NCBI GenBank assembly: GCA_903822175.1
Contig: CAIJOB010000018.1
Span: forward strand, 43,903 to 107,902
Source of the DNA: an uncultured Alphaproteobacteria bacterium
Lineage (GTDB): Bacteria > Pseudomonadota > Alphaproteobacteria > Caulobacterales > Caulobacteraceae
DNA length: 64,000 nt
Reading direction: 5' to 3'
A model generated the notes under the pieces. It was not told where the DNA came from. It saw only the letters and a program-made list of their open reading frames with translations, and did not search any database. A program made the translations under genes and the position numbers. Positions 9,022 to 17,993 of the stretch are shown here, one piece after another. Within the stretch, counting starts at the first letter, position 1, and the number at the start of each line of letters is the position of its first letter.

Positions 9022-9212
9022 CGCCTGAATTCCCCTCTTTCGCCGCCGCCGGACATCGGTCCGGCCCATGCAGACGCAAATCAGTAAGGCCACCCTGAGA
9101 ACCGGGTGTTCAGGACTGCAACCGGAATTTGCGCTGCGGCCGCGCCAGGCCCGCGCTTGCTCAAGCGGAGGTCAGCTTTTGGGCGGCTGAGGTCGATTCT
9201 TGTCCAGCCGGG

Positions 9213-9773
9213 CTACCAGCGGGGCGAGAAGATGTTCTCGATGCCCTGGAACAGGAAGTCGCCGGCCGCGACGCCAACCGCCATCTGGCCCGCGCCGCGC
9301 AGGAAGCCGCCCAGGCCGCTGTTGGCGGCGAACGGGCTGGACTGGATCGGCGCGCCGCCCTGCCCGGCCCAAGGTCCGCCGTAGCCGGACTGGGCATAGG
9401 GCGTGCCGCCGCCATAGGGCGCGTCGCCCGAGCCGCCGCCCGCCGTGCTGCCACGCGGGCCCCAGACCGGGGCCATGGACGGCGCATCCGCCGGTGCGAT
9501 GCTCGACGTGGGAGGCGCAGCCGTGGTCGCGCCTGAGGTGGAAGGCGTTGGCGAGAGGAAAGATGAGGACGCGCGCCCAGCGAGCTGCGCTTGCGCCGCG
9601 TGCAGCGCCTGGTCGGCCAGGATCGCATGCTGGACCAGCAGATAGGCCGCATGCGGGTTGGCCCGCACCGCATCGTTGATCATCGCCTCGGCCTCGGCGT
9701 CGACCGTGATGTTCGGCGTGCTGCCGAGATCGGCGAGGAAGCTCTGCAGGATGCTGCGTTCTTCAGGCGTCAT
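9213..9773 (-). CDS. DUF2076 domain-containing protein
   Basis: A 186-residue protein. The N-terminal 70 residues (MTPEERSILQSFLADL, DAEAEAMINDAVRANPHAAYLLVQHAILADQAL) match the DUF2076 pattern. They are followed by a Gly/Pro/Ala-rich disordered middle and a short hydrophobic C-terminal segment around GGFLRGAGQMAVGVAAGDFLF. The function of the family is not known to me; members are usually single genes near cell-envelope genes. It is read in the same direction as the aminotransferase but is separated by about 190 bp. Confidence 0.85.
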   Translation of the reverse strand: MTPEERSILQSFLADLGSTPNITVDAEAEAMINDAVRANPHAAYLLVQHAILADQALHAAQAQLAGRASSSFLSPTPSTSGATTAAPPTSSIAPADAPSMAPVWGPRGSTAGGGSGDAPYGGGTPYAQSGYGGPWAGQGGAPIQSSPFAANSGLGGFLRGAGQMAVGVAAGDFLFQGIENIFSPRW

Positions 9774-9834
9774 GGCGGGTCTCCGGAACTCATCGATCAG
9801 CTAGGCAGGCGAGAAGGCCACGACAAGGGGACGG

Positions 9835-11532
9835 TTATGCGGCGGCGGCGTCCGGCCCAGGCTCGGGCTTCGGTTCGTCCCTCGGCTCTTCACTCTTCTT
9901 GGGCCGCTTGGAGAGGCCGGAGACGCCGCCCGACGACAGCAGGCCCACGTCCGCCATCAGCCAGGGGATCGACCACTTGTGCGGCGCGGCGCAATAGCGG
10001 GGCTGCCAGAGCGGATCGTACTTGTCCTTGTACCGCCGCACGCCGCGGAAATTGTAGATGTCCTCGCCGCGCTCGAAGAGCAGGTTGCCCACGCGGCTCA
10101 TCATCGGCGCCAGCGGACGGTCGTCGAGGCCGGCCAGCGGCGCGATGCCGAACTCGAAGGCCTCGTAACCCTGCTCGCGCCCCCATTCGATGAGTTCGAC
10201 GAACAGATAGTCCATGACGTTGTTGGGCGCGTCGTTGGAATAGCGCATCAGGTCCATGGAAAAGGCTGAGCGGCTGGCCGTGGTCCAGATGGTGGCGAAG
10301 GCCACGGCCTTGCCGTCCACCCAAACCATGGCGATCGGGAACTCCTGGACGTAGCGCGGCCAGAAACCGCCCATGGAGAAGCCCTTCTCCCCGCCGGCGT
10401 GATGGTCCAGCCACTCGTCGGAGATCGCTTGCAGCGTCGGCATGAGCGCGGCCACCGCCTCGCCCTGGATCACCTCAAAGGCGACGCCGGCCTCGCCGAG
10501 CTTGCGCCAGTTGCGCCGCGCGGCCCCCCGCTTTCGCCCTTCCATGGAGAAGGTGTCCAGGGGCACCGCCGCGGTCTCGCCGACCTTCTGGATGGCGAAG
10601 CCCAGGTCGACGATCTCCGGCAGGTCGTCGGCGTTGAGGCCGTGGACGCCCGGCCGCGCGGCGTGGCTGTCGGCCAGCTCGCGGAATCGCCACAGCAGTT
10701 CCGAACGCTCCTCGCGCAGGCCCACCGGCGCGCCCAGCGCCACCCAGGATCGGCCGCGGGTGGCGAACATCAGGAAGCTCTCGCCCGAAGCCGAGAACAG
10801 GAAACGCTTGTCGCCCAGCAGCGCCAGGTTCGAACCGGGCTCCGCCACCTCGGCTTTGGCCAGGATGGCGCGCACCCGCTCATATTCCGGGTCGTGCTCG
10901 CCGACGACGGGCGGCGTCGCGGCCGAGACGAACAGCCGCCAGACGCCAAAGGCGAACAGCACCAGGGCCGCCCCGGCCCAGGCGCGCACCGCGCGCTCGG
11001 CGTCGGCGTCGGCCATCACCCGCCACCAGGGCCGGTCGGCGTAGTCGGAATGCTGGAAGGTCCAGAGGCCTAAGAGCCCGGTGCCCAGCACCGCGCAGGC
11101 CGCGCTGAACAGCCAGCCGGGCGTGATCTCCATCCGCGTCAGGCGCGAGGTCCGCGGGAAGGCGCCGTGGAACGGGGCGATCGCCGCGGCCAGGGCCACA
11201 AGCGCGGCGGTCTCCTCCCAGTTGAAGCCCTTCAGCAGCGCCAGCGTCGCGCCCAGCAGCAGCGCGCCCAGCGTCGCGTACCAGGCCGCGTCAAGCCGCG
11301 CCCTCAGGCCGAAAGCGAACAGCACCAGCGCGAGACCAAGGATGCTGGAGAGGAAGTGCGCGGCCTCGATCAGATAGACCGGCGTAATCTGGATCAGCCG
11401 CATGAAGCGCACGGGCTCCGACGGCGTCGCGCCCGACACCAGCAGCATGACGCCCGCCGCCGCGGTCAGGATCGCGGCCGTCCAGGGCGCCAGCGCAAAC
11501 GCCGCCGGGCGAAAGTCCCTCAAGAATTGCAT
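9835..11532 (-). CDS. mprF: MprF-type phosphatidylglycerol lysyltransferase, short form
   Basis: A 565-residue protein with about six N-terminal membrane segments (residues 15-230) and a C-terminal DUF2156/GNAT-like synthase domain. The latter shows FMFATRGRSWVALGAPVG-type and RRNWRKL motifs, the ALMPTLQAISDEWL region, and FNFRGVRRYKDKYDPLWQPRY near the end. MprF transfers lysine or alanine from aminoacyl-tRNA to phosphatidylglycerol and flips the product, lowering membrane negative charge. Full MprF proteins are about 840-880 residues with a large flippase domain; here much of that is missing, so this may be synthase-only. The C-terminus is a charged Pro/Glu/Lys tail. It is divergent from the acyl-CoA dehydrogenase cluster. 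Confidence 0.82.
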   Translation of the reverse strand: MQFLRDFRPAAFALAPWTAAILTAAAGVMLLVSGATPSEPVRFMRLIQITPVYLIEAAHFLSSILGLALVLFAFGLRARLDAAWYATLGALLLGATLALLKGFNWEETAALVALAAAIAPFHGAFPRTSRLTRMEITPGWLFSAACAVLGTGLLGLWTFQHSDYADRPWWRVMADADAERAVRAWAGAALVLFAFGVWRLFVSAATPPVVGEHDPEYERVRAILAKAEVAEPGSNLALLGDKRFLFSASGESFLMFATRGRSWVALGAPVGLREERSELLWRFRELADSHAARPGVHGLNADDLPEIVDLGFAIQKVGETAAVPLDTFSMEGRKRGAARRNWRKLGEAGVAFEVIQGEAVAALMPTLQAISDEWLDHHAGGEKGFSMGGFWPRYVQEFPIAMVWVDGKAVAFATIWTTASRSAFSMDLMRYSNDAPNNVMDYLFVELIEWGREQGYEAFEFGIAPLAGLDDRPLAPMMSRVGNLLFERGEDIYNFRGVRRYKDKYDPLWQPRYCAAPHKWSIPWLMADVGLLSSGGVSGLSKRPKKSEEPRDEPKPEPGPDAAAA

Positions 11533-11671
11533 CCAGCCCCGTCAGTCCGTTTCAGCGAGGACGGTCTATAGCCGATTTGTGAGGGTTGAGCGTCTCAAAC
11601 GGCTGTTTCGTTGCGCAAATGCCGGCGCTAAGGTGAACACCGCTTCCACTTCCTCAGGGCTGCAGACCGCC

Positions 11672-12895
11672 ATGGCTGATTTCGGCGCCGCCGACCTCGA
11701 CACCTTCCGCACGGAGGTCCGCGCTTGGCTGGAGGCCAACTATCCGGCCGAACTCCGCGACGCTGACGCCAAGACCGACCCCGAGGCTGTCTGGGGCGGC
11801 CGGGCCTTCGCCGGCTCCGACGATCCGCAGAGCGTCTGGATGCGCCGCTGCGCCGAGCACGGCTTCACCGCCCCGACCTGGCCCAAGGAATACGGTGGCG
11901 GGGGCCTTTCGCCGGCCCAGGCCCGCGTCGTCGACCAGGAGATCGCGCGCGGCCACTATCGCCCGCCGGTGCTGTCGTTCGGCATCTGGATGCTGGGACC
12001 GGTCCTGCTGGAGTACGCCAACGACGCCCAGAAGGCTGAGCACATGCCCAGGATCACCCGCGGCGAGATCCGCTGGTGCCAGGGCTACTCTGAGCCCGGC
12101 GCAGGGTCCGACCTCGCGAGCCTCGCCACCAAGTGCGAGGACAAGGGCGATCACTGGCAGATCGACGGCCAGAAGGTGTGGACCAGCTACGCCGACAAGG
12201 CCGACTGGTGCTTCTGCCTAGTGCGCACCGACGCCACCAAGAAGCATGAGGGCATCTCCTTCGTGCTGATCGACATGGCCTCGGAAGGCGTCGAGACGCG
12301 GCCGATCAAGCTGATCAGCGGCGAGAGCCCGTTCTGCGAGACCTTCTTCACCGGGGTGAAGATCCCCAAGGGCAATCTGGTCGGCAAGATCAACGGCGGC
12401 TGGGAGATCGCCAAGCGGCTGCTGCAGTACGAGCGCCAGAACATCTCCGCCGGCTTCGGCGAAGGCGGCGGCGTGGGCGGCGGTTCAGCGGCGGACCTGG
12501 CCGAGGTCGCCAAGACCTACGTCGGGCTCGAGGACGGTAAGCTCGCCGACCTGGAACTGCGCCGGCGCGTCACCCAGAGCAAGATGAACTCCCAGACGCT
12601 GCGCCAGACCATCGGCCGGGTCGCCGCGGAAAGCCGCGCCTCCAACGGCCCTTCGGCCGCCACCTCGATTATCAAATACGCCGCCGCCGAGTTCGCCAAG
12701 GAGCGCGCCGAGCTGGTGGTTGAGGCCATGGGCGGCCTGGGGCTGGGCTGGGACGGCGCGGGCTTCTCAGCCCCTGAACTGAGCGCGGTCCACGGCTGGC
12801 TGCGCACCAAGGCCAATTCGATCGAGGGCGGCACCTCGGAGGTCAATCTCAACGTGATCTCCAAGCGCGTGCTGGGCCTGCCGGACCCGAAATAG
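11672..12895 (+). CDS. acyl-CoA dehydrogenase, tandem paralog 1
   Basis: A 407-residue FAD-dependent acyl-CoA dehydrogenase, the first of five tandem paralogs all beginning MADFG. It has WCQGYSEPGAGSDLASL (FAD/substrate region, from residue 132), WTSYADKADW, FCETFFTGVKIPK and C-terminal GGLGLGWDG and KRVLGLPD. A glutamate in LLQYERQ (about residue 253) lies where isovaleryl-CoA-type dehydrogenases place the catalytic base. A second glutamate occurs in SIEGGTSE near residue 384, next to the medium-chain-type base position. The ATG at 11672 is the conserved paralog start; the frame extends upstream but is not homologous there. It oxidises an acyl-CoA at C2-C3; the substrate is unknown. Confidence 0.92.
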   Translation: MADFGAADLDTFRTEVRAWLEANYPAELRDADAKTDPEAVWGGRAFAGSDDPQSVWMRRCAEHGFTAPTWPKEYGGGGLSPAQARVVDQEIARGHYRPPVLSFGIWMLGPVLLEYANDAQKAEHMPRITRGEIRWCQGYSEPGAGSDLASLATKCEDKGDHWQIDGQKVWTSYADKADWCFCLVRTDATKKHEGISFVLIDMASEGVETRPIKLISGESPFCETFFTGVKIPKGNLVGKINGGWEIAKRLLQYERQNISAGFGEGGGVGGGSAADLAEVAKTYVGLEDGKLADLELRRRVTQSKMNSQTLRQTIGRVAAESRASNGPSAATSIIKYAAAEFAKERAELVVEAMGGLGLGWDGAGFSAPELSAVHGWLRTKANSIEGGTSEVNLNVISKRVLGLPDPK

Positions 12896-12960
12896 GCGAC
12901 AAGCGGCCCGTTCTATTTTGAGCGGACCTGAGGACTTTGATTTTCTAGGACAAGATTCAG

Positions 12961-14181
12961 ATGGCGGATTTTGGCGGCGACACCGAAGCCTCCTTGGGGG
13001 CCTTCCGGGCCGAGGCGCGGACCTGGCTCGAGGCGAACTTCCCCGCGGCCCTGGCCAAGGACCCTATGGGCCAGCTCGCCAAGCTGCAGGCGAAGCCCGA
13101 GAGCCCTGAGGTCACGGCTTGGCGCCACGCGCTGGGCGCAAAGGGCTGGGGCGCGCCGGTCTGGCCGAAGGAGGTCGGAGGCGGCGGTCTCTCCCGCGCC
13201 GAGGCCAAGGTGCTGGCCGAGGAGATGGCGGCCATTGGCGCGCGCAATCCGATCGGCGGCATGGGCATCTCGTTCTTCGGCCCGACGCTCCTGGAATACG
13301 GCTCCGACGCGCTGAAGAAGCAGCATTTCCCGGGCATCGTGAACGGCGACGTCTGGTGGTGTCAGGGCTACTCCGAGCCGGGCTCGGGATCGGACCTCGC
13401 CTCCCTGCAGACCTTCGCCGAGGACAAGGGCGACCACTTCCTCGTAAATGGTTCAAAAATATGGACTTCTGGCGCGCAGAATGCCGACGTGTGCTACTGT
13501 CTGGTGCGCACCGACAAGGCCAAGAAGCATGAGGGCATCTCCTTCCTGCTGATCGACATGAAGGCGCCGGGCGTCGAGGTGCGGCCGATCCTGTTGATCA
13601 ACGGGGCCTCGCCGTTCTGCGAGACCTTCTTCACCGACGTGAAGGTGCCGAAGGACCAGCTGTTCGGCCCGCTGAACGGCGGCTGGACGGTGGCCAAGCG
13701 GTTGATGCAGTTCGAGCGGGACTCGATCGCGGGCTCACTGGGTAGCGGTAACATCGGCCAGACCGTCGCCATGCCGACGATTCCAGAAGCCGCGAAGGCG
13801 GCGCTGGGCGTCGACGAGGACGGGCGGCTCAACGATCCGGACCTGCGGCGCCGGATCACCGACCACCTGATGGAGAACCGCGCCTTCACCCAGACCATGA
13901 AGCGGGCGGCCGACGATGCGCGGGCCTCCAACGGGCCTTCGAACACAGCGGCGATCATGAAATACGCCGGCGCCAAGATCGCGCACGAGCGCAACGAGCT
14001 GATGGTCGAGGCCTACGGCCTGGGCGGCCTGGGCTGGGACGGCGACGACTTTTCGGAGCAGCAACTGGCGGCCGTGCGGTCGTGGCTGCGGTCGAAGGCC
14101 AACTCCATCGAGGGCGGCACGTCCGAGATCAATTTGAACATCGTGGCCAAGCGGGTGTTGGGCCTGCCCGACGCCAAATAA
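12961..14181 (+). CDS. acyl-CoA dehydrogenase, tandem paralog 2
   Basis: A 406-residue acyl-CoA dehydrogenase closest to paralog 1, with WCQGYSEPGSGSDLASL, WTSGAQNADVCY, the candidate catalytic glutamate in LMQFERD (about residue 251) and SIEGGTSEINLN near residue 383. It starts 65 bp after paralog 1. A curious stretch at 13444-13473 encodes VNGSKIWTS with A/T-rich codons (GTA AAT GGT TCA AAA ATA TGG ACT TCT), unlike the rest of the gene and unlike its paralogs at the same conserved peptide. Otherwise base use is normal for the window. Confidence 0.92.
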   Translation: MADFGGDTEASLGAFRAEARTWLEANFPAALAKDPMGQLAKLQAKPESPEVTAWRHALGAKGWGAPVWPKEVGGGGLSRAEAKVLAEEMAAIGARNPIGGMGISFFGPTLLEYGSDALKKQHFPGIVNGDVWWCQGYSEPGSGSDLASLQTFAEDKGDHFLVNGSKIWTSGAQNADVCYCLVRTDKAKKHEGISFLLIDMKAPGVEVRPILLINGASPFCETFFTDVKVPKDQLFGPLNGGWTVAKRLMQFERDSIAGSLGSGNIGQTVAMPTIPEAAKAALGVDEDGRLNDPDLRRRITDHLMENRAFTQTMKRAADDARASNGPSNTAAIMKYAGAKIAHERNELMVEAYGLGGLGWDGDDFSEQQLAAVRSWLRSKANSIEGGTSEINLNIVAKRVLGLPDAK

Positions 14182-14215
14182 CGGCAGACTCCAAACACAC
14201 GCATTTCCGTGCTAC

Positions 14216-14256
14216 GATTTATCTAAAGTATTGAAAAAATAAGATATTAGGGAGAA
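14216..14256 (+). promoter_or_regulatory. AT-rich leader, possible internal promoter
   Basis: The 81-bp gap before paralog 3 holds a markedly A/T-rich stretch (ATTTATCTAAAGTATTG and AAAAAATAAGATATTAG) followed by GGGAG near 14250. Such a stretch is rare in this GC-rich window. It could be a promoter or a transcript-processing region inside the dehydrogenase cluster. No clean -35/-10 pair with standard spacing was found. Confidence 0.3.
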
Positions 14257-14262
14257 TTTCAG

Positions 14263-15456
14263 ATGGCCGACTTCGGTGGCTCCGACCTGGACGCCTTCCG
14301 CGCCGAGGCGCGCGAGTGGCTTGAGGCCAATTTCCCCAAGTCGCTGGCGCACCAGCCGGCGCAGATGATCCCCGCCGCCGAGGGCCTCTCCGCCGACGGC
14401 AAGCTGTGGAAACAGCGGATGGCCGACAAGGGCTGGGGCGCGCCGACCTGGCCGACCGAATACGGCGGCGGCGGGCTCTCCGGCGCACAGGCTCGGGTGT
14501 TGCAGCAGGAAATGAACCGCCTGGGCGCAGACAATCCGGTGGCCGGCATGGGCACCTCGATGTTTGGCCCGACGCTCTTGGAATACGGCACCGAGGCGCA
14601 GAAGCAGCGCCACATCCCCTCCATCGTCCGCGGCGAGCTGCGCTGGTGCCAGGGCTACTCTGAACCGGGCGCCGGCTCGGACCTGGCGTCCTTGCAGACC
14701 AAGTGCGTCGACATGGGAGACCACTGGCAGATCGACGGCCAGAAGATCTGGACGAGCGGCGCGCAATGGGCCGACTGGTGCTTCTGTCTGGTCCGCACCG
14801 ACACCTCGAAGAAGCATGAGGGCATCAGCTTCGTGCTGATCAACATGCGCCAGCCGGGCGTCGAGACGCGGCCGATCAAGCTGATCGCCGGCAACTCGCC
14901 CTTCTGCGAGACCTTCTTCACCGCCGCTCGCGCCGAGAAGGACGACATGGTCGGCCCGATGAACGGTGGCTGGACCATCGGCAAGCGCCTGCTGCAGCAC
15001 GAGCGGTCGGGCCAGGGCGGCGGGCGGATGATGGCCGGCCAGGACGTGGTCTCGCTGGCCAAGAAATATGTGGGCCTGGACGATCAGGGCCGCATCGCCG
15101 ACCCGGACCTGCGCAGCCGCGTGGCCAAGCACATGATGGACTCCCGCGCCCACGGCCTGACGCTGCAGCGCGCGGCGGACGAGGCGAAGGGCAACCAGAA
15201 CCCCTCGGCCACCACCTCGGTGATGAAGAACTCCGGCACCTGGATCGGCCAGGAAAAGGCCGAGCTGACCGTCGAGATCATGGGCAGCCAGGGTCTGGGT
15301 TGGGAAGGCGACGAATACGCCCGCGACGAACGCGACGCGGTGCGCACCTGGCTCTCCGGCAAGGCCACCACGATCTTCGGCGGCAGCCAGGAGATCCAGT
15401 CGAACATCGTCAGCAAGCGCATCCTGGGCCTGCCGGACACGACGCAGAACGGCTAA
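14263..15456 (+). CDS. acyl-CoA dehydrogenase, tandem paralog 3
   Basis: A 397-residue acyl-CoA dehydrogenase with WCQGYSEPGAGSDLASL, WTSGAQWADWCF, FCETFFTAARAEK, a candidate catalytic glutamate in LLQHERSG (about residue 247), IMGSQGLGWEG and the C-terminal loop TIFGGSQEIQSN. The loop has Phe where paralogs 1 and 2 have Glu, grouping it with paralogs 4 and 5. It is preceded by an AT-rich gap, and paralog 4 follows after 15 bp. Confidence 0.92.
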   Translation: MADFGGSDLDAFRAEAREWLEANFPKSLAHQPAQMIPAAEGLSADGKLWKQRMADKGWGAPTWPTEYGGGGLSGAQARVLQQEMNRLGADNPVAGMGTSMFGPTLLEYGTEAQKQRHIPSIVRGELRWCQGYSEPGAGSDLASLQTKCVDMGDHWQIDGQKIWTSGAQWADWCFCLVRTDTSKKHEGISFVLINMRQPGVETRPIKLIAGNSPFCETFFTAARAEKDDMVGPMNGGWTIGKRLLQHERSGQGGGRMMAGQDVVSLAKKYVGLDDQGRIADPDLRSRVAKHMMDSRAHGLTLQRAADEAKGNQNPSATTSVMKNSGTWIGQEKAELTVEIMGSQGLGWEGDEYARDERDAVRTWLSGKATTIFGGSQEIQSNIVSKRILGLPDTTQNG

Positions 15457-15471
15457 CCCGGAGGACTGAGC

Positions 15472-16701
15472 ATGGCCGATTTCGGAGCGCCCGATCTCGA
15501 CGCCTTCCGGGCGGAGGCGCGCGAATGGCTCGACGCCAACTTCCCCGCGTCGCTGCGGCGTGACGCCAGCGCGGTGGCCGAGGCCGAGCAGAGCGGGGCG
15601 AAGCTGGAGGGCGACGCGGCGCTGTGGAAACAGCGTGTCGGCGCAAAGGGCTGGGGCGTTCCCACCTGGCCCGCGAACCTGGGCGGCGGCGGCCTCTCCC
15701 GCCCCGAGGCCAAGGTGCTGGCCGAAGAGATGGCGGCGATCGGCGCGCCCAATCCGATCGGCGGCATGGGCGTGATCATGTTCGGCCCGACGCTCTTGGA
15801 ATATGGCAACGAGGATCAGCTCAAGACCCACATCCCGCAGATCGTCAAAGGCGAGCTGCGCTGGTGCCAGGGGTTCTCCGAGCCGGGCGCCGGATCGGAC
15901 CTGGCGAGCCTGCAAACCAAGGCCGTCGACATGGGCGACCACTGGCTGGTGTCGGGTTCGAAAATCTGGACAAGCGGCGCGCATCTCGCCGACTGGTGCT
16001 TCTGCCTGGTGCGCACCGATCAGAGCAAAAAGCATGAGGGGATCAGCTTCCTCTTGATCGACATGCGCTCGCCCGGCGTCGAGGCGCGGCCGATCCTGTT
16101 GATCAACGGCACGACGCCCTTCTGCGAAACCTTCTTCACCGACGTGAAGGTGCCGAAGGAAAACCTGATGGGCCCGCTGAACGGCGGCTGGACCATCGCC
16201 AAACGGCTGCTGCAGCACGAGCGCCAGGGCATCAGCGGCGTCGGCCAGGCGACGTCGGGCGCGCAGGCGGGCGCGGTGCCCGGCCCGCCGCTGGACGTCC
16301 TGGCGCGGAACTATGTGGGGGTGGACGACGCCGGCGTGCTGGCCGATCCGGACCTGCGCACGCGGCTCACCCGGCACCTGATGGAGTCCCAGGCCTTCCA
16401 GCTCACCGGTCAGCGGGCGGCGGCGGAGACGCGGTCGAATTCCGGCCCCTCGGCGGTGTCGTCGGTGCTGAAGAACGTCGGCAGCCAGGTGCGTCAGGAA
16501 CGCGCCGAACTGGCCGTGGAGATCCTGGGCGCGCAGGGCCTGGGCTGGAGTGGCGAGGGCTTCACCCGCGACGAGATCATGACCATGCGGGCCATGCTGC
16601 GCGGCAAGTCCGGGACCATCGCCGGCGGGTCTCAGGAGATCCAGAACAACATCATCTCCAAGCGCATCCTGGGTTTGCCCGAGGCGACGCAGGCACGCTA
16701 G
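15472..16701 (+). CDS. acyl-CoA dehydrogenase, tandem paralog 4
   Basis: A 409-residue acyl-CoA dehydrogenase starting 15 bp after paralog 3 with a strong GGAGG ribosome-binding site. It shows WCQGFSEPGAGSDLASL, WTSGAHLADWCF, FCETFFTDVKVPKEN, the glutamate in LLQHERQG (about residue 249), ILGAQGLGWSG and the loop TIAGGSQEIQNN. The loop has Ala at the position that is Glu in paralogs 1-2 and Phe in 3 and 5. The insertion after the HER helix (SGAQAGAVPGPPL) is longer than in the neighbours, suggesting a different acyl pocket entrance. Confidence 0.92.
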   Translation: MADFGAPDLDAFRAEAREWLDANFPASLRRDASAVAEAEQSGAKLEGDAALWKQRVGAKGWGVPTWPANLGGGGLSRPEAKVLAEEMAAIGAPNPIGGMGVIMFGPTLLEYGNEDQLKTHIPQIVKGELRWCQGFSEPGAGSDLASLQTKAVDMGDHWLVSGSKIWTSGAHLADWCFCLVRTDQSKKHEGISFLLIDMRSPGVEARPILLINGTTPFCETFFTDVKVPKENLMGPLNGGWTIAKRLLQHERQGISGVGQATSGAQAGAVPGPPLDVLARNYVGVDDAGVLADPDLRTRLTRHLMESQAFQLTGQRAAAETRSNSGPSAVSSVLKNVGSQVRQERAELAVEILGAQGLGWSGEGFTRDEIMTMRAMLRGKSGTIAGGSQEIQNNIISKRILGLPEATQAR

Positions 16702-16749
16702 GGTATCGCCGATAATCTACCCGCGAATTTTGGACGGAGCATTTTCGAG

Positions 16750-17955
16750 ATGGCTGATTTTGGCGCGACGGACCTGGAGGCCTTCCGGACGGAGGCGCGC
16801 GAGTGGATCACGGCCAATTTCCCGGCCGCGCTAAAGGGCAAGCCGAGCCCGATGGCGGTCGAGGAACGGATGAAGCCCAACGCCGACCAGGACGCCTGGC
16901 GCAAGGCGATGGGCGCCAAGGGCTGGGGCGTTCCGACCTGGCCGGCGGCCTATGGCGGCGGCGGCCTCTCGCCGGCCGAGGGCCGCATCGTGCAGCAGGA
17001 GATCAACCGCGCCGGCGCCTACAACCCGATCGGCGGCATGGGCGTCATGATGTTCGGCCCCACCCTGCTGGAATACGGCACCGAGGCGCAGAAGCAGGAG
17101 CACATCCCGCCGATCGTGCGCGGCGAGATCGCCTGGTGCCAGGGCTTCTCCGAACCGGGCGCCGGCTCCGACCTGGCCAGCCTCTCCACCAAGGCCGTCG
17201 ACAAGGGCGACCACTTCGAAATCGACGGCTCGAAGATCTGGACCAGCGGTGCGCAATGGGCCGACTGGTGCTTCTGCCTGGTCCGCACCGACACCTCGAA
17301 AAAGCACGAGGGCATCTCCTTCGTGCTCTTCACCATGCATCAGCCCGGCGTCGAGGTTCGGCCGATCCCGCTGATCGCCGGCTCCTCGCCGTTCTGCGAG
17401 ACCTTCTTCACCTCGGCGCGGGCCGAGAAGAAGGATCTGGTCGGGCCGCTGAACGGCGGCTGGACCATCGCCAAGCGCCTGCTGCAGCATGAGCGTTCGG
17501 GCCTCACCGGCGCCGGCGGCGGCCTGGGCTCGGGCGGCAAGCCGCTGGAAGAACTCGCCAAGCAATATGTCGGCGTGGACGAGCAGGGCCGGATCGCTGA
17601 CAGCGACCTGCGCACGCGGCTGGTCAACAACGCCATCAACTGGCGCGCTTTCCAGCAGACCGCCATCCGCGCGATGATGGAGAGCAAGGGCAACGCCGGC
17701 CCCTCCAGCGCCACCTCGATCATGAAGAACGCCGGCACCCAGCTGATCCAGGAGCGTCAGGAAATGACCCTGGAAATCATGGGCCACCAGGGCCTGGGCT
17801 GGGAGGGCGACGACTTCACCGCCGACGAACTGGGCGCTGTGCGCGGCTGGCTGTTCGGCAAGGCCTTCACGATCTTCGGCGGCTCCCAGGAGGTGCAGTC
17901 GAACATCGTCTCCAAGCGCATCCTGGGCCTGCCCGACCTGACCCAAAACCACTGA
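16750..17955 (+). CDS. acyl-CoA dehydrogenase, tandem paralog 5
   Basis: A 401-residue acyl-CoA dehydrogenase with WCQGFSEPGAGSDLASL, WTSGAQWADWCF, FCETFFTSARAEK, the glutamate in LLQHERSG (about residue 247), IMGHQGLGWEG and TIFGGSQEVQSN. It is most like paralog 3. The gap before it is 48 bp and after it 38 bp, in keeping with one transcription unit through to the short dehydrogenase. Confidence 0.92.
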   Translation: MADFGATDLEAFRTEAREWITANFPAALKGKPSPMAVEERMKPNADQDAWRKAMGAKGWGVPTWPAAYGGGGLSPAEGRIVQQEINRAGAYNPIGGMGVMMFGPTLLEYGTEAQKQEHIPPIVRGEIAWCQGFSEPGAGSDLASLSTKAVDKGDHFEIDGSKIWTSGAQWADWCFCLVRTDTSKKHEGISFVLFTMHQPGVEVRPIPLIAGSSPFCETFFTSARAEKKDLVGPLNGGWTIAKRLLQHERSGLTGAGGGLGSGGKPLEELAKQYVGVDEQGRIADSDLRTRLVNNAINWRAFQQTAIRAMMESKGNAGPSSATSIMKNAGTQLIQERQEMTLEIMGHQGLGWEGDDFTADELGAVRGWLFGKAFTIFGGSQEVQSNIVSKRILGLPDLTQNH

Positions 17956-17993
17956 ACCCATTACAAGAACACGGATTTTGAGAGGAAATTGAC

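Noticed and set aside
14212..16377. 721-residue minus-strand open frame opposite acyl-CoA dehydrogenases 3 and 4
   Set aside because: It repeats the dehydrogenase layout in reverse and has no family-like motif, so it is a codon-bias shadow.
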